A DNA stretch of 22,382 bases from a virus, in IMG/VR virus record IMGVR_UViG_3300017750_000136, positions 1 through 22,382 of that record; one strand, given 5' to 3'. The notes under the pieces were generated by a model. It was not told where the DNA came from, made no database searches, and was given only the letters and a program-made list of their open reading frames with translations. The position numbers and the translations under genes were made by a program. Numbering within the stretch: position 1 is the first letter of the stretch; every line of letters starts with the position of its first letter. Shown in pieces: positions 1 through 7,719 of the stretch.

Positions 1-87
1 ACTGATTACATAGACCCACTATCTAGTGGTTTTACATTAACGTCTAGCTTTACAGCAGGCACTTACATTTTCTTAGCAATAGCATAG
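1..87 (+). CDS. tail fibre or tail spike protein, C-terminal end (partial)
   Basis: The window opens inside a reading frame that runs from base 1 to a TAG at 85-87 and encodes the last 28 residues of a protein ending in GTYIFLAIA. A hydrophobic ending of the type TYI-(F/Y)-LAIA is common at the C-termini of phage tail-fibre proteins. The gene is followed after only 7 bases by a tail-assembly-chaperone-like gene, the usual neighbour of a fibre gene. The start, length and receptor-binding part lie outside the window, so the identification rests on the short ending and the context. Confidence 0.6.
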   Translation, partial: TDYIDPLSSGFTLTSSFTAGTYIFLAIA

Positions 88-94
88 GTGCAAT

Positions 95-589
95 ATGGAA
101 TTTAGAGTACGTTCAAGCGGTGAGCTAAAAACTCAAGGCGAAATCCGCAAACTCAATCCTAATGTTTCTTTGCCCAAAGTGTGGAATAGCAACGTATATG
201 AAGCATTAGGCATTGACCCAGTATTTGATACACCCAAACCAGCCACTACTGGTGATTACAAATCAGTGGTGCGTGACGGCGCAGAGCAGGACGCTAAAGA
301 TAACTGGGTCCAGAAGTGGGTAGAGCGGGATATGTTTTCCGACACTACGGAAGACGGCGTTACTACCACTAAGGCAGAACATGAGGCTGCGTATCAAGCT
401 AGACTAGATGCTGATAAGGCTGAATCAGTGCGGTCTGAACGTGACCAAAAACTTAAAGACACAGATTGGATGGGTATGTCTGACGTTACAATGTCGGCAG
501 AGTATGCTACTTACAGACAAGCACTTAGAGATGTTCCGGCACAGTCTGGTTTTCCAAACACAATTACTTGGCCTGATGAGCCTTCTTAA
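95..589 (+). CDS. tail assembly chaperone-like protein
   Basis: This 164-residue protein has a C-terminal segment (about residues 117-162) with the pattern RDQKLKDTDW, then YRQALRDVPAQSGFPNTI and WPDEP. That pattern matches the phage tail assembly chaperone family (Phage_tail_APC type), which is usually encoded directly behind the tail fibre gene. The N-terminal part (residues 1-110) is charged and not recognised; it contains a YKSVVRDG segment and a helical stretch rich in Ala, Glu and Asp. An AGGTG sequence lies just upstream of the ATG. In related phages the protein helps fold or attach fibres, or is itself a minor tail component; the role here is inferred from the motif and the position next to a fibre C-terminus. 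Confidence 0.75.
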   Translation: MEFRVRSSGELKTQGEIRKLNPNVSLPKVWNSNVYEALGIDPVFDTPKPATTGDYKSVVRDGAEQDAKDNWVQKWVERDMFSDTTEDGVTTTKAEHEAAYQARLDADKAESVRSERDQKLKDTDWMGMSDVTMSAEYATYRQALRDVPAQSGFPNTITWPDEPS

Positions 590-591
590 AA

Positions 592-783
592 ATGAAAGTA
601 TTTGCTCTTGCAATAATTATAGGTGGTTTACCAGAAATAATACCTATAGCTTTTTTTGAGTTGAGCAGATGCAACCACTTTGCTAATAAGTTAAATATGC
701 ACAGTGACAGATTAGAAGGCGACCTAACTTACTGTAAGCCTGTATTTAAAGAAACTCTAAATGAAGATGTGAGGGTGTTTTAA
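592..783 (+). CDS. small protein with hydrophobic N-terminus, unknown
   Basis: This 63-residue frame starts two bases after the preceding stop codon. Its first 22 residues (MKVFALAIIIGGLPEIIPIA) are hydrophobic and could act as an uncleaved signal anchor or a secretion signal. The remainder is polar with two cysteines (Cys27 and Cys48). No good Shine-Dalgarno sequence is visible, so translation may be coupled to the upstream gene. It fills the gap between two genes on the same strand and is therefore probably real, but I recognise no family. Its place just ahead of the membrane and lysis genes would fit an envelope-associated role, which is only inference. Confidence 0.55.
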   Translation: MKVFALAIIIGGLPEIIPIAFFELSRCNHFANKLNMHSDRLEGDLTYCKPVFKETLNEDVRVF

Positions 784-799
784 TAGATAAGATTGCCTG

Positions 800-1690
800 A
801 TGATTATAAGCTCAGATAATCCTGTTGCTAATTACAACGCAACACAGATAGATAATGTAAAAACTCTTACAGTAAGTTTATCTACAGAGATAGTTAAAGA
901 GCTTGATTTACCCGAAGGGTTAACCGTTAAAGGTGCAGTATCTGAAGACGGTAAATCAATTTCATTAAACACGGAGAATGGCACTGCTCAAATACAAGGA
1001 AACTTTTTCCAGGCTGCTGGAGATGACGTAAATGTTAGGGTACTAACAAAAGAAACTTCAGTTAAAGAAAGCAAAATAAAGAACCAGCCAACAAGCGAGG
1101 CTGAGCTAAACAAGGTATTTGATAACGTATCTAAAAAGATAAATAAAAGCGAAGAGTTTGAGAAGTTACTGACAGATTTAAAGATAGTTTTGGAAAGCAA
1201 CGAATCGTCGGTTTTTGGAGAATTAAACGTATTTGAAGAATTACCTCCAGTTAAGGTAAACATAAGCCAAACTGATACTAATGAACAATCTTTTACTTGG
1301 GAAGCTCCAGAAGCAAGAGAGTTTGAGCAAGCAGAAGAAGGAAGTAACTCAGTTGATTTTGGTGAAAGTGAAATAAACGCTGGAGAAGATGAATGGATAG
1401 GATTGCAGCAGTTTCAAGATAGCGACTTAGACAATCTGTCCGTAAACATTGAGGCAGATGTGGGAGAAAAAGACCACATTTGGTTGCAAGGTAAAGTACA
1501 GGATAATCACGGAAGATTTAGTATGTGGTTTGATAACCCAGGAACAGCAGCTTACGCTAGACAAAACATTAGTGAAGTTGCTAAAAAGATTGAAAGCACT
1601 GGGGTGGTGTTAGACCATTTGGGGATTTCTCCTTTTCCTAGAGATAAAGTGGAAAATCCTCCTAAAACTACATTTATGGTAGAGGTTTAA
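800..1690 (+). CDS. hypothetical protein, acidic
   Basis: This 296-residue protein is strongly acidic in its middle (about residues 150-200). I do not recognise it with confidence. The C-terminal 80 residues include WLQGKVQDNHGRFSMWFD followed by an amphipathic helix (ISEVAKKIESTGVVLDHLGI). This beta-then-helix layout faintly recalls the C-terminal domain of flagellar hook-length control proteins (FliK type), but the resemblance is weak. The ATG is preceded by only a poor ribosome site. The stop codon abuts the ATG of the next gene (1691), so the two are probably co-translated. A virion-associated or length-control role is possible but not shown. Confidence 0.75.
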   Translation: MIISSDNPVANYNATQIDNVKTLTVSLSTEIVKELDLPEGLTVKGAVSEDGKSISLNTENGTAQIQGNFFQAAGDDVNVRVLTKETSVKESKIKNQPTSEAELNKVFDNVSKKINKSEEFEKLLTDLKIVLESNESSVFGELNVFEELPPVKVNISQTDTNEQSFTWEAPEAREFEQAEEGSNSVDFGESEINAGEDEWIGLQQFQDSDLDNLSVNIEADVGEKDHIWLQGKVQDNHGRFSMWFDNPGTAAYARQNISEVAKKIESTGVVLDHLGISPFPRDKVENPPKTTFMVEV

Positions 1691-2170
1691 ATGGCTAAGC
1701 TGAAAGGACTTTTATCTAGTTTAGCGCCCACTGTAGGAAAGGCAATTGAAAGCGGCCCTATGGGTGGCATGGCTGTTAGGTTAGTTGCTGATAGGCTTGG
1801 AATATCCAACACAACTGACCCTGCAAAGTTAGAAAAATACATTGAAGAACATCCAGATTCTATGATTGTTTTACAAGAAGTAGAAATGGAGTTTGCTAAA
1901 GTTTTAAAAGACAGAAATATAGATTTAGATAACTTTAAAATAGAAATACAAGACCGACAAGCAGCTAGAGAAATATTTGGGGAAGACCCTACACCAAAAG
2001 TGTTTGCTATTATAAGTTTGCTTGGTTTTCTTTGTTATATATTTTTAGTTACTTTTAGGGCAGAGGCTGTAGACGATGCTTTGGCAAATATAATTCTTGG
2101 TTATTTAGGAGGATTAATATCTGGTATTAGTGCGTTTTTCTTTGGCTCAAGCAATAATAGAGGTAACTAA
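1691..2170 (+). CDS. holin-like membrane protein
   Basis: This 159-residue protein has a soluble, charged N-terminal two thirds and two predicted membrane segments near the C-terminus (about residues 101-121, VFAIISLLGFLCYIFLVTF, and 131-152, NIILGYLGGLISGISAFFF). The layout matches the holins described for gene-transfer agents and related phages (GTA_holin type): a helical cytoplasmic region with a PTPK-like sequence just before the first membrane segment. Holins permeabilise the inner membrane to trigger lysis. It begins immediately after the previous stop and is followed by a second small membrane protein and a lipoprotein, which supports a lysis cluster. No endolysin is visible in the window. 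Confidence 0.65.
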   Translation: MAKLKGLLSSLAPTVGKAIESGPMGGMAVRLVADRLGISNTTDPAKLEKYIEEHPDSMIVLQEVEMEFAKVLKDRNIDLDNFKIEIQDRQAAREIFGEDPTPKVFAIISLLGFLCYIFLVTFRAEAVDDALANIILGYLGGLISGISAFFFGSSNNRGN

Positions 2171-2172
2171 AA

Positions 2173-2373
2173 ATGTTTGGAAACGGAGAGCCAACAACCG
2201 TAAAAGCAATGGTAACAGGGGTATCTACCGTTTCTGTTTGGGGAATAAACTTAAACATAGAAGAAGTTTCTTTTTGGTTTACTATATTGGCAGATTTTGG
2301 AGTTTTTGCAGGCGGTTTAACAACGGTTGTTCTTGGTATTAAATCTTTGAAAGAAAGTAGGGATAAAAAGTGA
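2173..2373 (+). CDS. small membrane protein, possible second holin
   Basis: This 66-residue protein has one clear hydrophobic segment (about residues 33-55, SFWFTILADFGVFAGGLTTV) and a weaker one near residues 11-26, and ends in a positively charged tail (KSLKESRDKK). Size and layout resemble class II holins such as the 67-residue T7 gp17.5, but the sequence is not recognisably homologous. Its TGA overlaps the GTG start of the next gene (GTGA at 2370-2373), so translation is coupled. It lies between a holin-like gene and a DUF1353 gene, so a lysis or membrane role is likely. An antiholin role is equally possible. Confidence 0.55.
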   Translation: MFGNGEPTTVKAMVTGVSTVSVWGINLNIEEVSFWFTILADFGVFAGGLTTVVLGIKSLKESRDKK

Positions 2374-2747
2374 GTCATTTTATTACTGAAAGTTTATTAA
2401 TGGAACCTGTGGATAAAGGCTGGAGATTATTATCTTCATTTGAGTATCGCAGCGATACATTGAACCAAACTATTACCGTTCCTCACGGATTCTTTACTGA
2501 CCTAGCTAGCGTGCCAAGGTTAATGAGATGGCTTGTCCCAGTAGCAAATGCTAAAAATCGCAAGGCTGCAATAGTTCACGACTACTTATGCTGTGAGGCA
2601 GTGCAGAATATGTATGGCATAGACCAGAGAATGGCAGACAAGATATTTAGAGAAGCATTAGCAGTTTGTAATGTACATCCTGTAGGTCAGTGGGTTATGT
2701 GGACTCCAGTAAGAAGCTATCAGTGGGTAAAGGGGTTATTTAAATGA
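2370..2747 (+). CDS. DUF1353 family protein
   Basis: This 125-residue protein starts with GTG, overlapping the preceding stop. It carries the hallmarks of the DUF1353 phage family: VPHGFFTDLASVPRLMRWLV (residues 38-57), AAIVHDYLC (residues 66-74) and a C-terminal RMADKIFREAL (residues 87-97). The conserved D-LAS-P and HDYL elements look like an active-site or metal-binding pattern. The family is widespread in phages, often near lysis or tail genes, and has no firmly established function. The next gene overlaps it by the ATGA at 2744-2747. The family assignment is confident; the function is unknown. Confidence 0.85.
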   Translation: MSHFITESLLMEPVDKGWRLLSSFEYRSDTLNQTITVPHGFFTDLASVPRLMRWLVPVANAKNRKAAIVHDYLCCEAVQNMYGIDQRMADKIFREALAVCNVHPVGQWVMWTPVRSYQWVKGLFK

Positions 2748-2950
2748 TAAGAGTTTTGTTTGGTTTAGTTATTCTTTTTACGTTTGTGGGATGTGGTTCT
2801 TTTAATGCTGCACAAATAGGCGAGAAGGCTAGAGAAGCTGAAGAGGCTTTATGCCCGTTACAAACAGTTAAAAACATTGACGCTACTATAGATAACCTTT
2901 TGTCTTTAGTCCCAATTATTGCATGGAACCCAGTTTGTCAGGAAGACTAA
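2744..2950 (+). CDS. lipoprotein with signal peptide, possible spanin-type
   Basis: This 68-residue protein begins with a charged residue, a hydrophobic stretch (VLFGLVILFTF) and a lipobox ending VGC (Cys17), a typical type II signal peptide. The mature part is about 50 residues with a helical acidic section and two further cysteines (Cys37 and Cys65). A short phage lipoprotein beside holin-like genes suggests an outer-membrane spanin (Rz1-like) role in outer-membrane disruption. It is, however, not proline-rich like classic Rz1, and no Rz partner overlaps it. It overlaps the previous gene by ATGA and shares a TAATG with the next one. Confidence 0.6.
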   Translation: MIRVLFGLVILFTFVGCGSFNAAQIGEKAREAEEALCPLQTVKNIDATIDNLLSLVPIIAWNPVCQED

Positions 2951-3126
2951 TGGAAGTTATAGAGTTTCCTATAAACAAGATGGACTCTATTGCCGAGCAA
3001 GCAGACGCAGAGCTTTATGAGTGGTGCTTAGAAAAGATGCAGCAAGGGTTAGACCCTGTATATCTTTCAGGGGTTCTCCAGTACAACTCTGTGTATCTGT
3101 TATCAAGTATGATTGAGGAAGAGTAA
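2950..3126 (+). CDS. small acidic hypothetical protein
   Basis: I place the start at the ATG at 2950 (58 residues, beginning MEVIEF). It forms a TAATG overlap with the preceding stop and gives compact packing; an in-frame ATG at 2923 would add nine residues encoded inside the lipoprotein gene. The protein is acidic and helical with no recognised motif. Its TAATG overlap at the 3' end couples it to the gene at 3126. Function unknown. Confidence 0.65.
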   Translation: MEVIEFPINKMDSIAEQADAELYEWCLEKMQQGLDPVYLSGVLQYNSVYLLSSMIEEE

Positions 3127-4169
3127 TGTCTGATTCTACACCTATTGGAAGCTATGAAGGCATTGTTCCATTTAGCGGTATTTTTGATGCCATATTACAA
3201 AGCTCTGCTCAACGAGCCTTTATGGAAACTGAGGGAATGTATACTCAAGCAGAAGAACAATTTGAATCTGCTCAAAGAGACTTACGAGATATACAGTTTA
3301 CCGTTCCTCAAGATAAACAAGCAGATGCGGTAGCAAAATATTTAAGAGATGCAGGTTATTCTTCTGATGTTGTTTCTCAAACTCTTGGCATACCTAAAGC
3401 AGAAGTTAACGCAGCTCTAATGGCTGCTGGTTATGATGCTACTGGTCAGACCTTGCCTGAAGAAGATGTTTTTGCTGATACCACTAAAACACCAGACGAT
3501 GGCATGGTGGACTTGGTTCCAGAAGTACCTGGCGTTGTAACGGATGACCCTAATCAAATCTGGAAAGATACAGATAAAGATGAGCTAGACTTAAAAGGCT
3601 TTATAGATTTGGCGTTTGATGTATTTGGTGCTTACAACAAAGATGCAATTACTAATGTTGTAGACCTAGTTAATCAAAGAGGTATATCTGTAGGTGAGGT
3701 AGCACAAGCTACAGGGAATAGTGTTGAGTCTATTAACCAGGCTGCAACTAAATCTGGTACTGCAATTGAAAATCAGGGTACGGGTGAAATAACAGCAAAT
3801 GACGAAGGCCCAGCTATTGGCCCACAACTACCTACAGGTAAAGTAACTGGAGATGACACTGTAGTAGGCGGTAATGGAGATGACACCGTAGTTGTTTCAG
3901 ATGTATTTCCAGAAGGAGATACGGTTATATCTGACCAATCTGTACAGCCTACAATTATAGTTGGTCCAAGAGGTGAGAAAGGCGACCCGGGAAAGACAGG
4001 GTTAATTATGGCTCTATCCCAACAAGCTCCAATTACCGAACAAATGTTTTCAAGAGAATTATTTGAGCCAAAGTTTAGGCAGTTAGAAAACGTATTGCCT
4101 GCTGCTACAAAGACAGCGCAAATAGCTCAAATGTTTGCGCCTAGAGGAATGCTGAGAGGATTAGTATGA
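3126..4169 (+). CDS. virion-associated protein with collagen-like motif
   Basis: This 347-residue protein is not recognised as a whole. Two similar helical units are visible: one near residues 64-98 (AVAKYLRDAGYSSDVVSQTL, then LGIPKAEVNAAL) and one near residues 175-210 (VVDLVNQRGISVGEVAQATG). Both look like small HTH-like repeats (a helix, a GYS/GIS turn, then V-Q/A-T/LG). Residues about 284-295 read GPRGEKGDPGKTG, a short run of Gly-X-Y triplets as in collagen-like phage fibre proteins. An acidic low-complexity region with GDDTVVGGNGDDTVV precedes it. The gene directly precedes the head-tail adaptor and overlaps it by ATGA, so a structural role is likely. Confidence 0.7.
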   Translation: MSDSTPIGSYEGIVPFSGIFDAILQSSAQRAFMETEGMYTQAEEQFESAQRDLRDIQFTVPQDKQADAVAKYLRDAGYSSDVVSQTLGIPKAEVNAALMAAGYDATGQTLPEEDVFADTTKTPDDGMVDLVPEVPGVVTDDPNQIWKDTDKDELDLKGFIDLAFDVFGAYNKDAITNVVDLVNQRGISVGEVAQATGNSVESINQAATKSGTAIENQGTGEITANDEGPAIGPQLPTGKVTGDDTVVGGNGDDTVVVSDVFPEGDTVISDQSVQPTIIVGPRGEKGDPGKTGLIMALSQQAPITEQMFSRELFEPKFRQLENVLPAATKTAQIAQMFAPRGMLRGLV

Positions 4170-4813
4170 CATACTTAGATTTAATTAATAACGTCCTCCG
4201 CAGATTACGAGAGGATACAGTAGATACAGCTAATGCTACTGACTACTCTCATCTTATAGGTGACTTGGTTAATGACGCTAAAAAGATTGTAGAGAACTCT
4301 TTTGATTGGACTGCATTAAGGGACTCTATAACTGTTAACACTGTAAGTGGGACAGATATCTACTCACTTACTGGTAGTGGTGATTTAGCTGTTATAAAAG
4401 ACGTAATGAACACTACGTCTAAAAGATTCATGCACCTTAGAAGTAAAGAATACTTTAACAATGTAACCTACAACACCACACCACAATCAGGCTCTCCTGA
4501 TTATTTTACATTTGTGGGTACGGATACTAATAAAGATTTAGAAGTCCAAGTTTATCCAAAGCCTGATGCGGCATACGCTCTAAGGTTTGATGTTGTTAAG
4601 CCACAAGCTGATTTGACTACTGATTCGGATAGCTTGTTAGCACCTACTAACCCTGTTATACAGCTAGCCTATGCTATGGCTTTGAGGGAAAGGGGTGAGA
4701 CTGGCGGTCAGAGTGCAGCAGAACAATTCGCTGTAGCCTCTACTTCCTTATCTGACGCTATTGCATTTGACGCTAACAGATATCCTTCTGAGTTAACCTT
4801 TCAGGTACGATAA
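4166..4813 (+). CDS. head-tail adaptor / tail tubular protein A-like
   Basis: This 215-residue protein begins MTYLDLINNVLRRLRE, the helical opening typical of podoviral adaptor proteins (T7 gp11 / P22 gp4 type). It has a second helix with a D-W pair (VNDAKKIVENSFDWTALRD, residues 34-52) and a beta-rich middle. The C-terminal helices include AYAMALRERGETGGQ, resembling the tail tubular protein A end region in which the protein docks onto the portal ring. Adaptor proteins form a dodecameric ring between portal and nozzle. It lies directly ahead of the nozzle gene with a shared TAATG, the usual order in short-tailed phages. Confidence 0.75.
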   Translation: MTYLDLINNVLRRLREDTVDTANATDYSHLIGDLVNDAKKIVENSFDWTALRDSITVNTVSGTDIYSLTGSGDLAVIKDVMNTTSKRFMHLRSKEYFNNVTYNTTPQSGSPDYFTFVGTDTNKDLEVQVYPKPDAAYALRFDVVKPQADLTTDSDSLLAPTNPVIQLAYAMALRERGETGGQSAAEQFAVASTSLSDAIAFDANRYPSELTFQVR

Positions 4814-6342
4814 TGGCCCAGAAACTACAAAGCATAACAATTACGGCTCCAGGGTTTGCGGGTATAAACACCCAAGATGCCCCATTAGCTCAAGACCCTA
4901 CCTTCGCGTCAGTTGCAGATAACTGCATTATTGACAAAGAGGGGCGAGTAGCTGCGCGTAAAGGTTATAACATGGTGTCTTCCAATGGACCTGCTGTATT
5001 GGGAAGCTCTGCTGGTATAGAAGCTATACACCAGTATAGGGATTCAGGTGGTAACACTAAGATATTCTCCGCAGGTAATAACAAAATATTCCACGGCACT
5101 TCTACTTTAACGGATGATACTCCTGGTAGTTATACAATCAGTGCTAACAACTGGAAGATGGTTAACTTTGTGGACCATGCTTACTTTTTTCAAAGAGCGC
5201 ATGAGCCATTGTTATATACCAATTCTGTTGCTGACGTTGAGAAGATGTCTGCCCATGCTCATGCTACGGGCACTCCGCCTCAAGCTAACGAGGTTCTAGC
5301 TGCATTTGGCAGATTGTTTGTTGCTGACTTTGCAACAGATAAGTCCACTATTTACTGGAGCGACCTGCTAAATGGTCATGCGTGGAGTGGTGGTTCTACG
5401 GGTTCTATAGATATATCTAAGGTATGGCCCAATGGATATGATGAGATTGTAGCCCTAGCAGCTCATAACGGGTTTCTAGTTATCTTTGGTAAGGACTCAA
5501 TAGTTATTTATGAAGGTGCTGATAGTCCCGCTTCTATGTCTCTCTCAGATACGATATCAAATATAGGATGTGTATCTAGAGACGCCGTTGTATCTACGGG
5601 TAAGGACTTAATCTTTTTAGACCGTTCAGGCGTAAGAAGTCTGGCAAGAACAATTCAGGAAAAGTCCTCACCTATTGGGGATATATCTAAGAACGTCAAT
5701 AATGACATTAAGAATCTGGTAGCTAGTGAAACAGGTAACATCTCTCTACATTACTCTCCTAAAGAAGCCTTTGTCTTGGTTAACTTTTCCGTCCTTCAGA
5801 CGGTGTATGTCTTTGATACGAGATTCCCTCTCCAAGATGGCTCATACAGAGCTACCACTTGGTCTAGCATGGCACCACTACGTTTTACTAATTTGGTGGA
5901 TGACACTATTTACCTTGGGAACGCAACTGGCATCGCTGAGTATGATAGTTATACAGATGGGACAGGTTCATATCAGTTAAGTTACTTCTCACATCCCTTA
6001 GCATTTGGGGATAGCTCAGTTCTTAAATTCTTAAAGAAGGTTAACCTAACTACCTTTGATGGCTCTGAAGCTACAGTTGCACTTAACTGGGCCTATGATT
6101 ATACAAATGCTTATAAAAAGCAGGCGTATGTTTTACCTGCTAACAATGCTGCTCAATACAATATATCTGAATACAACACCACGGCTGAATATTCTGGCTC
6201 ATTAAGTTTAATCAACAGACAGAAGATAAATACTTCTGGTTCTGGCGCGGTGGTTACTGTAGGTGTAGAAACTACGGTAAATGGTAAGTCGATAGCTATA
6301 CAACAATTTAACATTCATGCACTACTTGGAAGGATTGTCTAA
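4813..6342 (+). CDS. tail nozzle / packaged-DNA stabilisation protein
   Basis: This 509-residue protein has the features of the podoviral nozzle family (P22 gp10 and marine podovirus stabilisation proteins). The N-terminus has FAGINTQDAPLAQDPTFASV and ADNCIIDKEGRVAARKGY, the segment seen in many phage proteins that read as beta-propellers. Repeated blade-like stretches follow: FGRLFVADF, STIYWSDLLNGHAW, GFLVIFGKDSIVIYEG, KDLIFLDRSGVRSL and DTIYLGNATGIAEYDS. The nozzle forms the distal tail channel that closes the virion and opens on DNA ejection. It follows the adaptor by TAATG and precedes a short fibre-like gene. Good confidence in the family, based on order and motifs. Confidence 0.75.
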   Translation: MAQKLQSITITAPGFAGINTQDAPLAQDPTFASVADNCIIDKEGRVAARKGYNMVSSNGPAVLGSSAGIEAIHQYRDSGGNTKIFSAGNNKIFHGTSTLTDDTPGSYTISANNWKMVNFVDHAYFFQRAHEPLLYTNSVADVEKMSAHAHATGTPPQANEVLAAFGRLFVADFATDKSTIYWSDLLNGHAWSGGSTGSIDISKVWPNGYDEIVALAAHNGFLVIFGKDSIVIYEGADSPASMSLSDTISNIGCVSRDAVVSTGKDLIFLDRSGVRSLARTIQEKSSPIGDISKNVNNDIKNLVASETGNISLHYSPKEAFVLVNFSVLQTVYVFDTRFPLQDGSYRATTWSSMAPLRFTNLVDDTIYLGNATGIAEYDSYTDGTGSYQLSYFSHPLAFGDSSVLKFLKKVNLTTFDGSEATVALNWAYDYTNAYKKQAYVLPANNAAQYNISEYNTTAEYSGSLSLINRQKINTSGSGAVVTVGVETTVNGKSIAIQQFNIHALLGRIV

Positions 6343-6572
6343 TGACTGATTACACAAAGACAACGAACTTTGCCGCCAAGGATACTCTGGTGTCAGGGAA
6401 TCCAGCGAAGGTGGTGAAGGGAACTGAAGTGAACACAGAATTTGATAACATAGCAACTGCGGTAGCTACTAAGTCTAATTTAGCTGCCCCGACATTTACG
6501 GGGACTACAACTGCTGCAAACCTCACAGTGTCAGGAACATTTACTGGCACTATTGATGGAGGGACTTACTAA
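6342..6572 (+). CDS. short fibre-like protein
   Basis: This 76-residue protein starts MTDYTKTTNFAAKDTL and ends in threonine/glycine-rich strands (TFTGTTTAANLTVSGTFTG). Both parts resemble the N-terminal domains of marine phage tail fibres, where an MTDY-KTTNFAAKD-L-SG segment is followed by TEFDTEF- and TFTGT-type repeats. Here the repeat part stops after about 25 residues, so it looks like a miniature or truncated fibre, collar or head-fibre protein rather than a complete receptor-binding protein. It is tightly packed between the nozzle and internal-virion genes (TAATG at both ends), which argues for an intact gene rather than debris. Confidence 0.65.
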   Translation: MTDYTKTTNFAAKDTLVSGNPAKVVKGTEVNTEFDNIATAVATKSNLAAPTFTGTTTAANLTVSGTFTGTIDGGTY

Positions 6573-7708
6573 TGACACATATATTAGGTTTGGAGCATAG
6601 TTTAGGTGGCGTAGCTAATCAAGCTATGGATTTTTTTGGACTAGGTTCTGGAGGCGGTGGTTTCTTTGGAAGCCCAGGTGCTGGGCTTATAGGTGCTTTG
6701 GGTCAGGGTGTTTTAACCGACAAGGCCATAAAAGATATTGGTGAGGCCCGTCAGGAAGCCAACATATTCTTTGGTGGTGCTACCGATTTGCCTACTTATG
6801 AAGGTGGTTTACTAGGTGAGGTGGAAAGACAGTCTCAGTTCAAACCATTTACTGTCACTGGGACTAATGTATTTGGTCAGCCATCTGCTGCAACTATATC
6901 CCAAACAGGTACTGAGCTATCCCTAAGCCCTGAAGAAGCTGCATTACAAAGGTCTTTAACTAGCTTTGGACAGGGTGCTTTTGATTTCCTATCCGACCCT
7001 ATGGCTAGAGAGGCTGAGCAGTCTGCTTTGATAGGTATGTTGACTCAAGACCCTACTCAAAGAGCTGGTAGAGAAGCTGACATATTTCAAAGATTAGAAG
7101 CTGTACAGACTCCTGAAAGAGAAAGAGCCAGACTTCAGTTAGAAGAAAGACTATTAGGCCAGGGTAGAAGCGGTGTCCAGACAGCCATGTTTGGTGGTAC
7201 TCCTGAACAGTTAGCCCTTAATAAAGCCATTGAAGAACAACGCGCAGCATCTGCCGTATCTGCTATGGAACAGGCTAGAGCTGAACAAGCCTTACAATCT
7301 CAGCAGACTCTACAGGGTTTGGGTGAGTTTAGAGGTAGAGCAGGGCTATTAGGTCAGCTTGGATTATCGGCTATACCTACGGCTTACACCCCTCAACAAG
7401 AGCTAATAAGGACGTTAACTCCACAGCTGGAGGCTTCACGTCTAGCAGCTACTTTGCAGTCTACTGGGCTAGGTTTAGGGGCTGGTTTGGCAGAATCTGC
7501 AATAGAGTCCCAGCTAGGATTTGAAGGGCTTAAAAACGCTCTGAGACAGCAGCAGTATCAAGGTCTGTTTGATTTGTTAGCCGCTGAAAGGCGAGGAGGT
7601 TCTACAGCTCAAACTGCCCAGCAAGGTCAATCAGGTAATTTTGCATTAGGTAATACAGGAGTTGAATATAACCCTGTTACTGGCGAAATAAGCTATAACC
7701 CTAATTAA
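6572..7708 (+). CDS. internal virion protein (ejection protein) 1
   Basis: This 378-residue protein starts with a glycine-rich hydrophobic segment (FFGLGSGGGGFFGSPGAGLI, residues 22-41, then GALGQGVL). It continues as a mainly helical, Ala/Gln/Glu-rich protein with a long predicted coiled region about residues 170-260 (RERARLQLEERLL, AASAVSAMEQARAEQAL). Such proteins, encoded directly after the nozzle and before larger internal proteins, are the podoviral ejection proteins, the counterpart of T7 gp14 or P22 gp7. They are injected into the host envelope to build the DNA conduit. No direct sequence match to T7 is claimed; the assignment follows gene order and composition. Confidence 0.6.
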   Translation: MTHILGLEHSLGGVANQAMDFFGLGSGGGGFFGSPGAGLIGALGQGVLTDKAIKDIGEARQEANIFFGGATDLPTYEGGLLGEVERQSQFKPFTVTGTNVFGQPSAATISQTGTELSLSPEEAALQRSLTSFGQGAFDFLSDPMAREAEQSALIGMLTQDPTQRAGREADIFQRLEAVQTPERERARLQLEERLLGQGRSGVQTAMFGGTPEQLALNKAIEEQRAASAVSAMEQARAEQALQSQQTLQGLGEFRGRAGLLGQLGLSAIPTAYTPQQELIRTLTPQLEASRLAATLQSTGLGLGAGLAESAIESQLGFEGLKNALRQQQYQGLFDLLAAERRGGSTAQTAQQGQSGNFALGNTGVEYNPVTGEISYNPN

Positions 7709-7719
7709 CGGAGCTAGTA

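Noticed and set aside
572-596. CTGATGA followed by GAAA on the + strand
   Set aside because: The intervening bases cannot form stem II, no stem III or cleavage triplet follows, and the sequence is the coding end of the chaperone-like gene.
988-1263. 91-codon - strand frame within the acidic hypothetical gene
   Set aside because: Serine- and leucine-rich antisense shadow of an acidic, lysine-rich coding frame in a block transcribed rightward.
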